A DNA stretch of 64,000 bases from assembly GCF_014158035.1 (NCBI RefSeq), contig NZ_JACFXW010000001.1:4070001-4134000 (forward strand), read 5' to 3'. This document shows, in pieces, positions 41,019-49,763 of this stretch (within the stretch, counting starts at the first letter, position 1; every line of letters begins with the position of its first letter). Source of the stretch: Rhizobium sp. G21. GTDB taxonomy: Bacteria; Pseudomonadota; Alphaproteobacteria; Rhizobiales; Rhizobiaceae. The notes below the pieces were generated by a model. That model made no database searches and had not been told where the DNA came from. It worked only from the letters and a program-made list of their open reading frames with translations. The position numbers were made by a program, and so were the translations under genes.

Positions 41019-41257
41019 ATCGCCTCCGCGTATCCGCTGTCGTGGCGGTCGTTCTCTCCAGCTATATTACCTCCTTCGAATAATTCACAGTTAACGCGCC
41101 CGAGAAATCCAGGGGTTTTTGCGAAAAGTCTGGTTCGGCCGGGAAAAAGCCGGCATGCGGCGCAACCTCTCGGGCCGTGGGGCGTTGTGTCTCCGCCAGC
41201 GGCGGGCCCAGTGTCCGGCCGCGCCATAAACGCAAAAAGACGACATGGAGTGTGGTG

Positions 41258-41662
41258 ATGAGTGGGTTCAACGGCGGTCTCAGGGGGCGGCGCGTGATGG
41301 TTCTCGAGGACGACGTTCTCATTGCCATGGATATGGAGGATTTTCTGCTCGGCCAGGGCTGTCAAGTCGTCGGGCCGATCTCCAACGTCGAATCCGCACT
41401 CGAGAAGGTGGAGACCGGCGGGCTCGATGGCGCCGTCGTCGATCTCAACCTGCGCGGTGAACTGTCCGTGCCCGTGATCGAAGCGCTGAAGTCGCGCGGC
41501 ATCCCCGTCATCGTCTGCAGCGGCTATGCCGAGCTTTCGGGCGTCCGGGACATGCTCGCCGATGTGCCCATGGTGACCAAGCCTTGTGACTTCAACGCCC
41601 TGTCGAAAATCCTGGCCGACAGTTTCACTGCGGCCGCAGCCCCTCAGTCAGCGGAAAACTGA
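41258..41662 (+). CDS. Single-domain response regulator receiver
   Basis: A 134-residue protein from ATG 41258, with GGAG seven bases upstream. A receiver domain is clear: VMVLEDDVLIAMDMEDFLLG gives the acidic pocket, GAVVDLNLRGE the phosphoacceptor aspartate, and VTKPCDFNAL the conserved lysine. There is no output domain, so it signals by protein contact, as is common for partners of HWE kinases. Its 3' end overlaps the convergent HWE kinase gene by 38 bp. Confidence 0.9.
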   Translation: MSGFNGGLRGRRVMVLEDDVLIAMDMEDFLLGQGCQVVGPISNVESALEKVETGGLDGAVVDLNLRGELSVPVIEALKSRGIPVIVCSGYAELSGVRDMLADVPMVTKPCDFNALSKILADSFTAAAAPQSAEN

Positions 41663-42650
41663 GCACGCAGCGCAGGCCGTCCCGGCCGAAGTCCATCATG
41701 GCGCGACCTTCCAGCTCGTATTCTATCAGGCTGCGGATCAACCGCGATCCCAGCCCGCCCTGGCCCGGCGCGGTGATGGCGGGCCCTCCCTTCTCGACCC
41801 ATGTGAAGTGAAGCAGCGGCGCGTCGCCCTCGCGCGGCTCCAACGTCCAATCGACATCAACCCTGCCATGCTGCGACGACAGCGCGCCGAATTTGGCGGC
41901 ATTCGCGATAAGTTCGTGAAACGCCATGGACAGCGACAGCGCGATGCGCGGGCTGATGCGCACATTCGGCGACATCTCCACCACGATCCGCTTTTCGAGA
42001 TCGTCGAAGCTGGCCGCGGCGCGGGTCAGCACGTCGAGCAGTGCGGTTTCATTCCAATTGTTTTCGAACAGGAGCGCGTGCCCATCGGCGAGCGCGGTGA
42101 CGCGAGCGCTCAGGCTTCTCTCGAAATCCTCGACGGTCTTGGCGACGCGCGCGGTGCGCCGCACGAGCGACAGCATCACCGCCATGTTGTTTTTCACGCG
42201 ATGGCTGAGTTCACGCACCAGGATTTCGCGCTGCTGTTCGGCGTGACGCCGGCGACTGCGCTCGTTTGCTTCCGCAAGCGCGCGTTCGACGGCCGAGGGC
42301 AGTCGGTTCAGTCTCTGTTTCAGAACATAGTCGGTCGCGCCGCGGCGAAAAGCGTCGATCGCCGCGTCCTCGCCGAGCACGCCGGAGACGAAGATGAACG
42401 GTGTTTCAGGCGCCTGCGCCACCACGACGTCCAGCGCGGCCATTCCATCGAAATCCGGCAGCGAAAAATCCGACAGCACGAGGTCGTAGCGGCCGTTGGA
42501 GAGCGCATCGACGAAGGCCTGCCTCCCGGTGGCGATCGTCAGAGTCGGCCGCGGTTCGACGCGGTCGATCTGTTCGGAGATGAGTTCTGCGTCGATGACG
42601 CTGTCCTCGAGCAGCAATATGCTCGCGGTCGCGGCGGTATTCTCAGTCAT
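41625..42650 (-). CDS. Receiver-HWE/HisKA_2 histidine kinase
   Basis: A 341-residue protein. An N-terminal receiver (ILLLEDSVIDAELISEQIDR, LVLSDFSLPDFDG, TDYVLKQRLNRLP) is fused to a kinase whose H-box is REILVRELSHRVKNNMAVML, the HWE/HisKA_2 type, with FHELIANAAKFGALS and GLGSRLIRSLI as the ATP site. It is third in the operon bphP, receiver, kinase and overlaps the receiver gene by eight bases (ATGACTGA). This arrangement suggests a light-driven phosphorelay. Confidence 0.92.
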   Translation of the reverse strand: MTENTAATASILLLEDSVIDAELISEQIDRVEPRPTLTIATGRQAFVDALSNGRYDLVLSDFSLPDFDGMAALDVVVAQAPETPFIFVSGVLGEDAAIDAFRRGATDYVLKQRLNRLPSAVERALAEANERSRRRHAEQQREILVRELSHRVKNNMAVMLSLVRRTARVAKTVEDFERSLSARVTALADGHALLFENNWNETALLDVLTRAAASFDDLEKRIVVEMSPNVRISPRIALSLSMAFHELIANAAKFGALSSQHGRVDVDWTLEPREGDAPLLHFTWVEKGGPAITAPGQGGLGSRLIRSLIEYELEGRAMMDFGRDGLRCVLSFPLTEGLRPQ

Positions 42651-43095
42651 GACGGCGATTTCCCGGTGGTGGTTCGTTGAGGAGCGCCCAGAAGACGCCG
42701 AGATCCTGGATCGCCTTGAAAAATTCGTTGAACTCGACCGGCTTCACCACGAAGGCGTTGACGCCGAGTTCGTAGCTGCGGATCAGGTCCTGTTCTTCGC
42801 GGGACGAGGTGAGCATGACGATGGGGATGTGGCGCAGCCGGTCGTTGCTCTTGACGCGCTCCAGCACTTCGAGACCATCGACTTTGGGAAGCTTCAGGTC
42901 GAGCAGCACCACGGTCGGATCGCCAGGCGTGCGCTCGGCTTGCACGCCTTCCCGGAACAGATAGTCGATCGCCTCGGCGCCGTCGCGCGCGATGACGATC
43001 TCGTTGGCCAGCTGACATTTTTCGAGAGCGGTCAGCGTCAGCTCAAGATCCCGCGGACTATCCTCCACGAGCAGAATGGGCCGAAGTTCAGGCAA
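42643..43095 (-). CDS. Rcp1-like response regulator partner of the phytochrome
   Basis: About 150 residues from TTG 43095; the longer upstream frame lacks receiver homology and runs inside bphP. LRPILLVEDSPRDLELTLTA, VVLLDLKLPKVDGLEVLERV, VMLTSSREEQDLIRSYELGV and NAFVVKPVEFNEF follow the Rcp1/CheY-like regulators coded beside bacteriophytochromes. It overlaps the bphP stop and the HWE kinase start by eight bases each, so translation is probably coupled. Confidence 0.88.
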   Translation of the reverse strand: MPELRPILLVEDSPRDLELTLTALEKCQLANEIVIARDGAEAIDYLFREGVQAERTPGDPTVVLLDLKLPKVDGLEVLERVKSNDRLRHIPIVMLTSSREEQDLIRSYELGVNAFVVKPVEFNEFFKAIQDLGVFWALLNEPPPGNRRHD

Positions 43096-45282
43096 GTTTC
43101 CTATCTCCTTTCGGATTTGTCGGCAAACGGAACTCGAATCGCGCTCCGGCGTCGGGTTCGCCGGTGGCCGATATTTCACCGCCATGCCGTTCGATGATGC
43201 GGCGTGTCAATGCCAGGCCGATGCCGGTTCCCTCGAAATCCTCTACGCGCTGCAAGCGCTGGAAGACGCCGAAGAGCTTGCCGTAATAGGCCATGTCGAA
43301 GCCCACGCCGTTGTCGCTGACGCTGAACGTGGAGATGTCGCCGATGCGCTGTCCGGAAATCTCGATAGACGCTTCGGCGCGCGGGCGGGTGTATTTCACC
43401 GCGTTTTCAATCAGGTTGAACCAGGCCTGGCGGAGGAGACCCGGATCTCCATGCGCCGGCGGCAGGTCTCCTATCGTCCAGGCGATCTTGCGATCCTCGA
43501 GGGACGGCTGCAGGCTGCGCACGACTTCGGCCACCAGCTTGTTCATGTCCACCGGTCGGGAGGCCATCGCCGTTCGCCCGAGCTGGGAGAAATTCAGGAG
43601 ATCGTCGACCAGCCGTCCCGCCGCCATGGCGGAATCGGTGATCGTGGCGAGGTAGTGCCGGGACTTTTCATCGAGCCCCGGCGTTCTCTCGCGCAGCAGC
43701 TGGGCGAAGCCGACGATATGGCGAAACGGCGCACGCAGGTCGTGCGAGACCGAATAGCTGAAAGCCTCCAGCTCCTTGTTCGAGCGACGCAGTTCATCGC
43801 TCAGTTGGGCGAGCTCCTCGGCCTTCTTGAGCACGATGTTGATGATCGCGGCGCGCAACGCCCGGGCCGCCTCGATCTCCGTCATGCGCCAGGGGGCCGA
43901 TTTGCCGCGCACCTGTTCTTTCCAGGCGTCGAACGAATGGCGGGGGTGGATGCGTCCGTTTTCCGACACCGTCTTGTGGGGTCGTCCGCCCCAGGTGACG
44001 GTCTGGACCACTTCCGGACGAAACCAGATCAGCCAGCTATGATGCAGTTCCGACACGCGCAGCGCCATGACGCCGCTCGCGACCTCGACCATTTTTCCGT
44101 CTGTATCGAAGATCTCCGACAAACGGTCGGTGACGACGACGTCACCGTCGTCGCGCTCCGACAGCCAGGCGATGAGGCGCTTGATGTCGCTGAGGGGCGG
44201 AACGCGGCCGACGGTCTTGACGTCGTCGCCGTCCTCGACGATCGCGGCGCCGCTCGCCGAGACGAAGGCGAGCAACTGGTCGGAAGCCCGCAACAGGCCC
44301 TCGCTCCAGGTCGCCGCCGACGTCGTGGCGCCGATCAAATGGCCGTGGACGCTGGCATGCCGGGCGCGCTGGGACGCGTTTTCGGAATCTCGTTGCGAGG
44401 CGATGCGGATCGCCAAGGATTGCACGGCGAAGTCGCAGGCGTCCCTGAGCGCCGGCGACACATAGTGAGCCGCGCGGCTGTGACAGGCCACCAGACCCCA
44501 GAGCTGGCCCGAAACCATGATCGAGATCGACATGGACGAGGCCGTGCCCATGTTGCGCATGTATTCCAGATGCACCGGCGAGACGCTGCGGATCTGCGAG
44601 AAACTCAGGTCCAACTGGTCGCCGGCGTCGGGATGCAGGGCGGCGAGATCCACCGGCGTATAGTCGATATCGGGAATGATGCGCGTGCGGTTCAGCGCGT
44701 AGAGACGACGGGCCTGCGCGGGAATATCGTCCGCCGGGAAATGAAGGCCGAGATAAGAGGGCAGGGCGCCGGAATTCCACTCCGCCAGCACCTGGCCGTT
44801 CCAGGCCTCGTCGAAGCGGTAGACGAGGGCGCGATCGAAACCGCTGAGCTGCCCGACGAACCGCGCCGTCGCCTCGAGCGCCGCATCGATATCGGCCTGG
44901 GAGGCGAGCAAAGGCGCGAAGTTTGCGAGATGCGACAGCAGTTCGTCGGTCGCATCACCCGACAGAGGTTCGAAATCGACGATCGCGACATCGCCGCTGC
45001 GATGAACGAAGCCGTGCACCCTGCCTTGGGCAGGGCCTTGCGCAGCGTCTTTTCCTCGCCGCGGCGCCAGGAGTCGATCGCGTCGCAGAGATCGGCCATG
45101 GCTCCCGTTGTGAAACTTTCCCTCTCTGGCCGGAACTTCAGTCTGGACTCGAAGTTCCGTGACGCCCAGAGCGGCGTCGAAGAGGTCATGTCGAGCGCAA
45201 CCAGGGCCCCGTGAGGCTGGATTGCGCCGGGTATGTGTATGGGCTCGCGCGCACAGGCGTCGAGATCGGCTTGGGATGTCAA
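43088..45282 (-). CDS. bphP: Bacteriophytochrome histidine kinase, frameshifted near the N-terminus
   Basis: About 731 residues from TTG 45282, with AAGGAG upstream. The PAS start DACAREPIHIPGAIQPHG keeps Cys-10, the biliverdin attachment site of bacterial phytochromes. The GAF domain has FDRALVYRFDEAWNGQVLAE, FPADDIPAQARRLYALNRTR and SVSPVHLEYMRNMGTASSMS. PHY follows. The HisKA H-box is SYSVSHDLRAPFRHIVGFAQ, with HATPase motifs WFNLIENAVKYTRP and GTGIGLALTRRII. Near 45020 one base is missing from a G run (AG-VHGFVHRSGDVAIVDF). This red/far-red sensor kinase heads an operon with two receiver proteins. No heme oxygenase gene is in the window. Confidence 0.92.
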
Positions 45283-45369
45283 CGTCGCCCGCTCCTTGTC
45301 GCGCCGAACGGCGCCGTATTGATCGTTTTCAGGCCGCCAGGGCCCTTCGGTGATTTCTTCATCGTCGGT

Positions 45370-45960
45370 TTATCGGGCCATCCAGCCATCGTTGCCGCGG
45401 GCATGGCCGCGATTGCGCATGGCCTCTGCCATATGCGCCTGCGGAGCGGAGGATTTTGCCTGTTCTGCGGCGCGATCGAACAACTGCGCCAGCCAGGCGC
45501 GATCCGGCTCGACCGCCGACAGCGCTCGTTCTATCCGTTCTACGGCCGAACTGTCGGGTTGGATGTAATCGGGCTCTTCCATCGCGACCGAAACCGCCTG
45601 GACCCGAAGCCTTGCTCCCACGCCGTCTTGATATTGCGACAGCAGCAAGCCGACCAGTTTGAGCTGCTCTCGGATGCGCGCGCGCGGCTCGTGCGCGATC
45701 AATCGCTGAAACGCTTCGATCATCTCGCGGCGCGTGGCCGGCAATTCCGCCGCGTCGAGGATGTCGTGGCCGATCGGACGGTCGCGCAAATCGGCAAGAA
45801 AACGGACGACGAGCGTTCGCGCCTCGGCCAGTTCGCTCGAAGATCTCTTTGCGCCGTGCATGTCACCGAAATAGGTCATACTCTCTGCCTGTCGTGTCAT
45901 CAGGCGATCAACGCCGGATTGAGCAAATAGTTCACTGTCAGTTATTCCGCTGTTGCTCAT
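45370..45960 (-). CDS. Hypothetical protein
   Basis: A 196-residue protein from ATG 45960 (MSNSGITDSELFAQSGVDRL), with GGGAGC six bases upstream. It has no signal peptide or membrane segment and is helix-rich (ELPATRREMIEAFQRLIAHE, AVEPDRAWLAQLFDRAAEQA). I do not recognise a family. It lies 87 bp upstream of bphP in the same direction, so it may be co-transcribed with the phytochrome operon. Confidence 0.65.
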   Translation of the reverse strand: MSNSGITDSELFAQSGVDRLMTRQAESMTYFGDMHGAKRSSSELAEARTLVVRFLADLRDRPIGHDILDAAELPATRREMIEAFQRLIAHEPRARIREQLKLVGLLLSQYQDGVGARLRVQAVSVAMEEPDYIQPDSSAVERIERALSAVEPDRAWLAQLFDRAAEQAKSSAPQAHMAEAMRNRGHARGNDGWMAR

Positions 45961-46307
45961 CCGCAGCTCCCATCCGATCTTTCTTAACTGCAACGGCCTG
46001 AAGTTCAAGCGTGGCTGGGAAATGCGGTGGGTTCGTGGTCGCCACATCAATATCGACAGCAATCGAGCAAGCTTGCGCGCTGAATGTCGCCGTCATCGGA
46101 TTGATTGCGCTCTGCAGAACATGCGGCGCAGGAAACGTGAGAAGGCTACAGCGCAGGTTGCCGGAGAAGACTTTTTCATGTCGTCGCGGGGGTTGAGGTC
46201 GGACCGTTCGGCGCTTAATCAGATCCCGGAGGTGTTATTTCCTTCGCCTAAGAACTGTCCGCAGCATCCAGGCGTATACGCTGTCGAGTGACTAGAAAGC
46301 ATGCGCT
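45961..46307. other. Intergenic region without recognised gene
   Basis: These 347 bp separate the hypothetical gene (leftward) and a receiver gene (rightward). Short possible reading frames here lack a ribosome site and coding character. I see no terminator, RNA gene or EcfG-type promoter in it. Confidence 0.5.
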
Positions 46308-46702
46308 ATGGATCCCGCACGAGACGAAGCGAGAGACTTGTTCAACGGCAAGACTCTGCTGGTAATCGATCAAGACTTCTTTCTCTCCGACCAGACGCGG
46401 CGGATGGTGGAGGGCTGGGGCGGCGCCTTTGTCGTGGTCGGCTGCGTCGCCGAGGCTCACGAATTTTTGAAGAGCCGGCAGGTCGACGCCGCCGTCATCG
46501 ACATCGAATTGGAAACGCGCGACGCGTTCCTTCTCTGTGAACGGCTGGACGCGCTCGGCATTCCCTTTGTATTCGCCTTCGGCGACAGCGCGCCGGACGC
46601 CGTTCGCGCTCATGGCGGCTTTTCGCTGCGGGGGCGGTCGACGCGTTGATCGATGTCGGGCATGGCCTCTTTCGTCGCAGCGCCGTTCCGCCGGTTCACT
46701 GA
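46308..46702 (+). CDS. Receiver-like response regulator, frameshifted near the end
   Basis: About 130 residues. GKTLLVIDQDFFLSDQTRRM gives the acidic residues and VDAAVIDIELETRDAFLLCE the phosphoacceptor aspartate; VFAFGDSA takes the usual Thr/Ser position. It stops early at 46649. A shift in the GGGGG run near 46630 restores AVDALIDVGHGLFRRSAVPP and a stop at 46702, one base before the next convergent gene. The conserved lysine is not evident, so signalling may be atypical. Confidence 0.7.
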
Positions 46703-46891
46703 TCAGCCGACGCCGCCGTCCGCGTCGCCGCCGACGCCATCCTTGTCGACCAGAGCGCCAGACCCGGGCGTCTTTTCATGATCGGTCAGATCCGGGCGCG
46801 CATGCGGCCCTTCCGCAGGACCTTTTTTCGACTTGTCCTTTACGCTCGCCGCCTCGTCGCGACCTTCGATGTCTTTCTGCGCCGTGCTCAT
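46703..46891 (-). CDS. Small hydrophilic stress-type protein, EcfG promoter
   Basis: A 62-residue protein, highly charged: STAQKDIEGRDEAASVKDKS, KKGPAEGPHARPDLTDHEKT. It has no cysteine, signal or membrane segment, and looks disordered, like small hydrophilic stress proteins. AGGAG precedes it; ATG 46891 has better spacing than ATG 46894. A perfect EcfG-type promoter ends 27 bp upstream. I recognise the composition, not a named family. Confidence 0.75.
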   Translation of the reverse strand: MSTAQKDIEGRDEAASVKDKSKKGPAEGPHARPDLTDHEKTPGSGALVDKDGVGGDADGGVG

Positions 46892-46920
46892 CATCCGCTC
46901 CTATTCGATTGCCGCGATCA

Positions 46921-46946
46921 AACGTGAAGCGCTGCATTTCTGTTCC
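46921..46946 (-). promoter_or_regulatory. EcfG (general stress) promoter of the small hydrophilic protein gene
   Basis: On the reverse strand GGAAC (46946-46942) is followed after exactly 17 bases by CGTT (46924-46921), a full match to the alphaproteobacterial sigma-EcfG consensus. The start codon is about 27-30 bp downstream. Confidence 0.85.
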
Positions 46947-47138
46947 CTGGCGCCTCCGCTTCACGATCTTTTCGACAAACGGCCGGAACCGAGCGGAAGC
47001 CCTGGTGTTGTCCGTGTGCAGGAGAGAACCTCACGCGATCCTCTCGATCTCCTGCGAAAGGGCCGCTCCCCGGACGGAACGCTTGGCTGACCTCCGGAGC
47101 GTGAAGCCGGCGGAGCGGCTTCTTTGCGGAGAGACAAC

Positions 47139-47163
47139 GGAACAAGTCGGCGGCTGCCGTGTT
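47139..47163 (+). promoter_or_regulatory. Probable EcfG-type promoter of the phospholipase D-like gene
   Basis: GGAAC (47139-47143), 16 bases, then TGTT (47160-47163); it matches the consensus at all but the weakly conserved C. The ATG at 47201 is 38 bp downstream. The rest of this 309-bp gap (46892-47200) holds the divergent promoter at 46921-46946 and no gene. Confidence 0.65.
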
Positions 47164-47200
47164 GATCCGCATCAGTCGCATGCGGATCAGGGGAATACAC

Positions 47201-48703
47201 ATGCCGAACCCGGACTACATTTCGCTCAACCCGGATCAGATCGTGAAAGTCGGCGTCAACGCGTGGCGCGCGGCCGTGGCCGAGCGCGTCGGCTTCATGG
47301 TCGACGGCGCGGCTTACTTCACCGCGCTCGACGAGGCGTTGCGCCAGGCGCGCCGAACGATCTGGATCGTCGGCTGGGACTTCAACCCCGACATCTATCT
47401 GCGGCCCGATCGCCCGAGCGAGACCTTGGGTGAGCTGCTTCGCTCGCTCGTGGAGTCGAACGACGACCTGGAGATCCGAATTCTCGTCTGGGCCATGGGG
47501 CCGATCTATTCCGGCAAGTCTCTCGCCTTGTTTTCCGAAAACAGTTGGTCGGCGCATCCGCGCATCCATCTGCGCTTCGACCGCCGGCATGCGATCCGCG
47601 GCTCCCATCACCAGAAATTCGTGACGATCGACGATCAACTGGCCTTCATCGGCGGCATCGATCTCACCCACAAGCGCTGGGACGACCCTCGCCACGATCC
47701 CGACAATCCGCTGCGCGTCACGCCGTCTGGCGAGACCTACGAGCCCGTTCATGATCTGCAGGCGGCGCTGTCGGGGTCTGCGGCTGCGATGATCGGCGAT
47801 CTCGCCAGACGCCGCTGGCAGCACGCCAACGGCGAGGATATTTCGCCGGCGCCCATCGACAGCACCGACGCCGTCTGGCCGGGGAGCGTCTCGGACGACT
47901 TCGGCGGGTGTGAGGTGGCGCTCGCCCGCACAGAGCCCGGTATTCGCGGCCGCAGGAGTCGCCGCGAGGCGATGCGGTTGACGATGGACGCGCTCGCCTC
48001 CGCGCGGGATTCGATCTATATCGAAACGCAATATCTCGCCTCCTTCGAGGTCGGCCGACTGCTCGCCAAACGCCTTGCCGAACCCGACGGGCCCGAAGTG
48101 GTGGTGATCGTGACGCGTCTTTCGCACGGTTTTCTCGAGAAGATCATGATGGGAGCCAATCGCGACCGGTTGATCCGCCGTCTGAAACGCGCCGATCGCC
48201 ATGGTCGCTTCCGCGCCCTTTATCCGGTCGTGCCGAATCGCAGGGGCGGCGAATGCGACATCCTCGTCCACGCCAAGCTCGTGGTGGTCGACGATCGTTT
48301 CATCCGGCTCGGTTCTTCCAACCTCAACAACCGTTCCGAGGGCCTGGATACGGAATCCGACATCGCCATCGAGGCCGAGAACGGCGCATGCAAGGGCGCC
48401 ATCCTGTCGTTGCGCGATCGGCTGATGGCGGAACATCTGGATTGTTCGGAGCAGGACGTTCGCGCAGCCGTCACGCGGCGCGCCAGCCTGATCGGCGCGA
48501 TCGAGGAGTTGAACACCAAACCGCGCGGGCTGCGCATCCTGGCGGTCGACGTCGAAAAAGGCCAGACCGGACCGGTGTTCGGGACCGGCATGGTCGATCC
48601 GCGCAAGCCCTTCACGCCCATCAAGGGCGCCCGGCGGCTCTGGGACGCGCTCACGGGGCGGCTGACCAGCCTGGTCGCGCCGCAGGCGCGCAAGGACATG
48701 TAA
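47201..48703 (+). CDS. Phospholipase D-like/cardiolipin synthase-type protein
   Basis: A 500-residue protein from ATG 47201 (AGGGGA upstream). It has two HKD motifs: SHHQKFVTIDDQLAFIGGID (near 140) and HAKLVVVDDRFIRLGSSNLN (near 365), each HxKx4D, as needed for the phosphohistidine mechanism. FYRRYL-like membrane anchors are absent, so it is closer to soluble eukaryote-like PLD enzymes of rhizobia. It may hydrolyse or transfer phospholipid head groups. An EcfG-type promoter precedes it and an EEP phosphatase and UPF0104 protein lie nearby, a set that suggests stress-time membrane remodelling. Confidence 0.92.
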   Translation: MPNPDYISLNPDQIVKVGVNAWRAAVAERVGFMVDGAAYFTALDEALRQARRTIWIVGWDFNPDIYLRPDRPSETLGELLRSLVESNDDLEIRILVWAMGPIYSGKSLALFSENSWSAHPRIHLRFDRRHAIRGSHHQKFVTIDDQLAFIGGIDLTHKRWDDPRHDPDNPLRVTPSGETYEPVHDLQAALSGSAAAMIGDLARRRWQHANGEDISPAPIDSTDAVWPGSVSDDFGGCEVALARTEPGIRGRRSRREAMRLTMDALASARDSIYIETQYLASFEVGRLLAKRLAEPDGPEVVVIVTRLSHGFLEKIMMGANRDRLIRRLKRADRHGRFRALYPVVPNRRGGECDILVHAKLVVVDDRFIRLGSSNLNNRSEGLDTESDIAIEAENGACKGAILSLRDRLMAEHLDCSEQDVRAAVTRRASLIGAIEELNTKPRGLRILAVDVEKGQTGPVFGTGMVDPRKPFTPIKGARRLWDALTGRLTSLVAPQARKDM

Positions 48704-48706
48704 CGG

Positions 48707-48744
48707 AAACGCCCCGGCGGCGATATGCGATCGGGGCGTTTGGG
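48707..48744 (+). terminator. Terminator after the phospholipase D-like gene
   Basis: AAACGCCCCG (48707-48716) pairs perfectly with CGGGGCGTTT (48732-48741) over a 15-base loop, four bases after the stop. The short T/A ends could serve both strands weakly. Confidence 0.65.
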
Positions 48745-48762
48745 TGCAGGACGGATAATGGA

Positions 48763-49702
48763 TCATTCGGCGGCGGCGGGTTGATAGCCCGCCGCCTTCT
48801 TTTTTCAGCAGAAGTTCGCTCATCGCCAGCAAGGCGAGGCCGAAGGCGAGCGGAATGAAATAGTAGACCACGCGGAAGGCGATGACGGCGGCGATCGACG
48901 AGGCGCCCGGCAGGATATGCACGATCGTGGCTTCCAACACGCCGAGGCCGCCCGGAACATGCGAAATGATCGCGGCGATATTGGCGGTGATCGAGGCGGC
49001 GGCGACTTTCAGATAGCTCGCCGGAGCAAAGGCCGTCAGCATCTGGTGCAGCGCGGCGGAGACGAAGGAGAAGTTGATCGTGCCGACCGCCACCTGCGCC
49101 AGCGCCAGCCGCATCGGCGGCAGCTTCATGCTCCAGGAGCGAATGCGCAGCGGTTTGCGCAGCACGGCGCAGAGCACGAGGTAGAGGACCGGGAAGACGG
49201 CGAAGGCCGCGGCCAGCATGCGGATCGTGCTCGTATCGAGCTTCATCATGTCGCCGGCGTCTTCGGGCCGCAAAGCCATGCCGATCGATCCCAGCGTCGA
49301 CAGTCCGAGCGCGACGGTCACACCGCAGAACAGGATGATCTTGGCCACGGCTTCGCCATCGAGGCCCCAGCGGGAATAGAAGCGGTAGCGCACCGCTCCA
49401 CTCGACAGCGCCGCCACGCCGACATTGTGGCCGATCGACAGGCTGACGAAAGACGCCAGCGCGGTCTGGCGGAATTTCAACGGTTTGCCGGCGTAGCGCG
49501 TCGCCAGCCAGTCGCCCACGGCGAGACAGAAATAGGAGCAGGCGGCGAAGCCCAGGCCGATCGCCAAATGGCTGACCGGTATCGAGGCGAGCGTCGTAAG
49601 GATTTCATCGAACGAATATTGCCGGAGCGTTCGCACGAGAAGGTATATCGCGCCGAGGATGGCGAGGACGAAAATGGCGCGCGCGAGATATTTAAGAAAC
49701 AT
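48763..49702 (-). CDS. UPF0104/lysylphosphatidylglycerol synthase-like membrane protein, end frameshifted
   Basis: About 313 residues from ATG 49702. It has eight or so hydrophobic segments: YLARAIFVLAILGAIYLLVR, LASFVSLSIGHNVGVAALSS, GAVRYRFYSRWGL and ISHVPGGLGVLEATIVHILP, the signatures of UPF0104 (the flippase part of MprF). The catalytic synthase half is absent. At an A-run near 48805 the frame shifts; repair gives KAAGYQPAAAE and a stop at 48763. The promoter at 49734-49758 is of EcfG type. It is divergent from the EEP gene. Confidence 0.87.
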
Positions 49703-49731
49703 GGACCGCCGGTCTCCTGAAGTGTGGGAAG

Positions 49732-49758
49732 GGAACGAATCCGGCCGCAATGGGTTCC
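49732..49758. promoter_or_regulatory. Bidirectional EcfG-type promoter (UPF0104 gene / EEP gene)
   Basis: On the reverse strand GGAAC (49758-49754), 16 bases, CGTT (49737-49734) is a perfect match reading toward the UPF0104 gene. On the forward strand GGAAC (49732-49736), 16 bases, GGTT (49753-49756) matches all but one weak position and reads toward the EEP gene. The two elements overlap almost completely. Confidence 0.75.
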
Positions 49759-49763
49759 CCGGC

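Noticed and set aside
43076-45214. A 712-codon open frame antisense to bphP
   Set aside because: The opposite strand codes a phytochrome with all family motifs; the antisense product is Arg/Asp/Gly-rich without any recognisable domain.
45953-46291. A 112-codon gene in the 45.96-46.31 kb gap
   Set aside because: No ribosome site, basic low-quality composition and no coding pattern; treated as non-coding.
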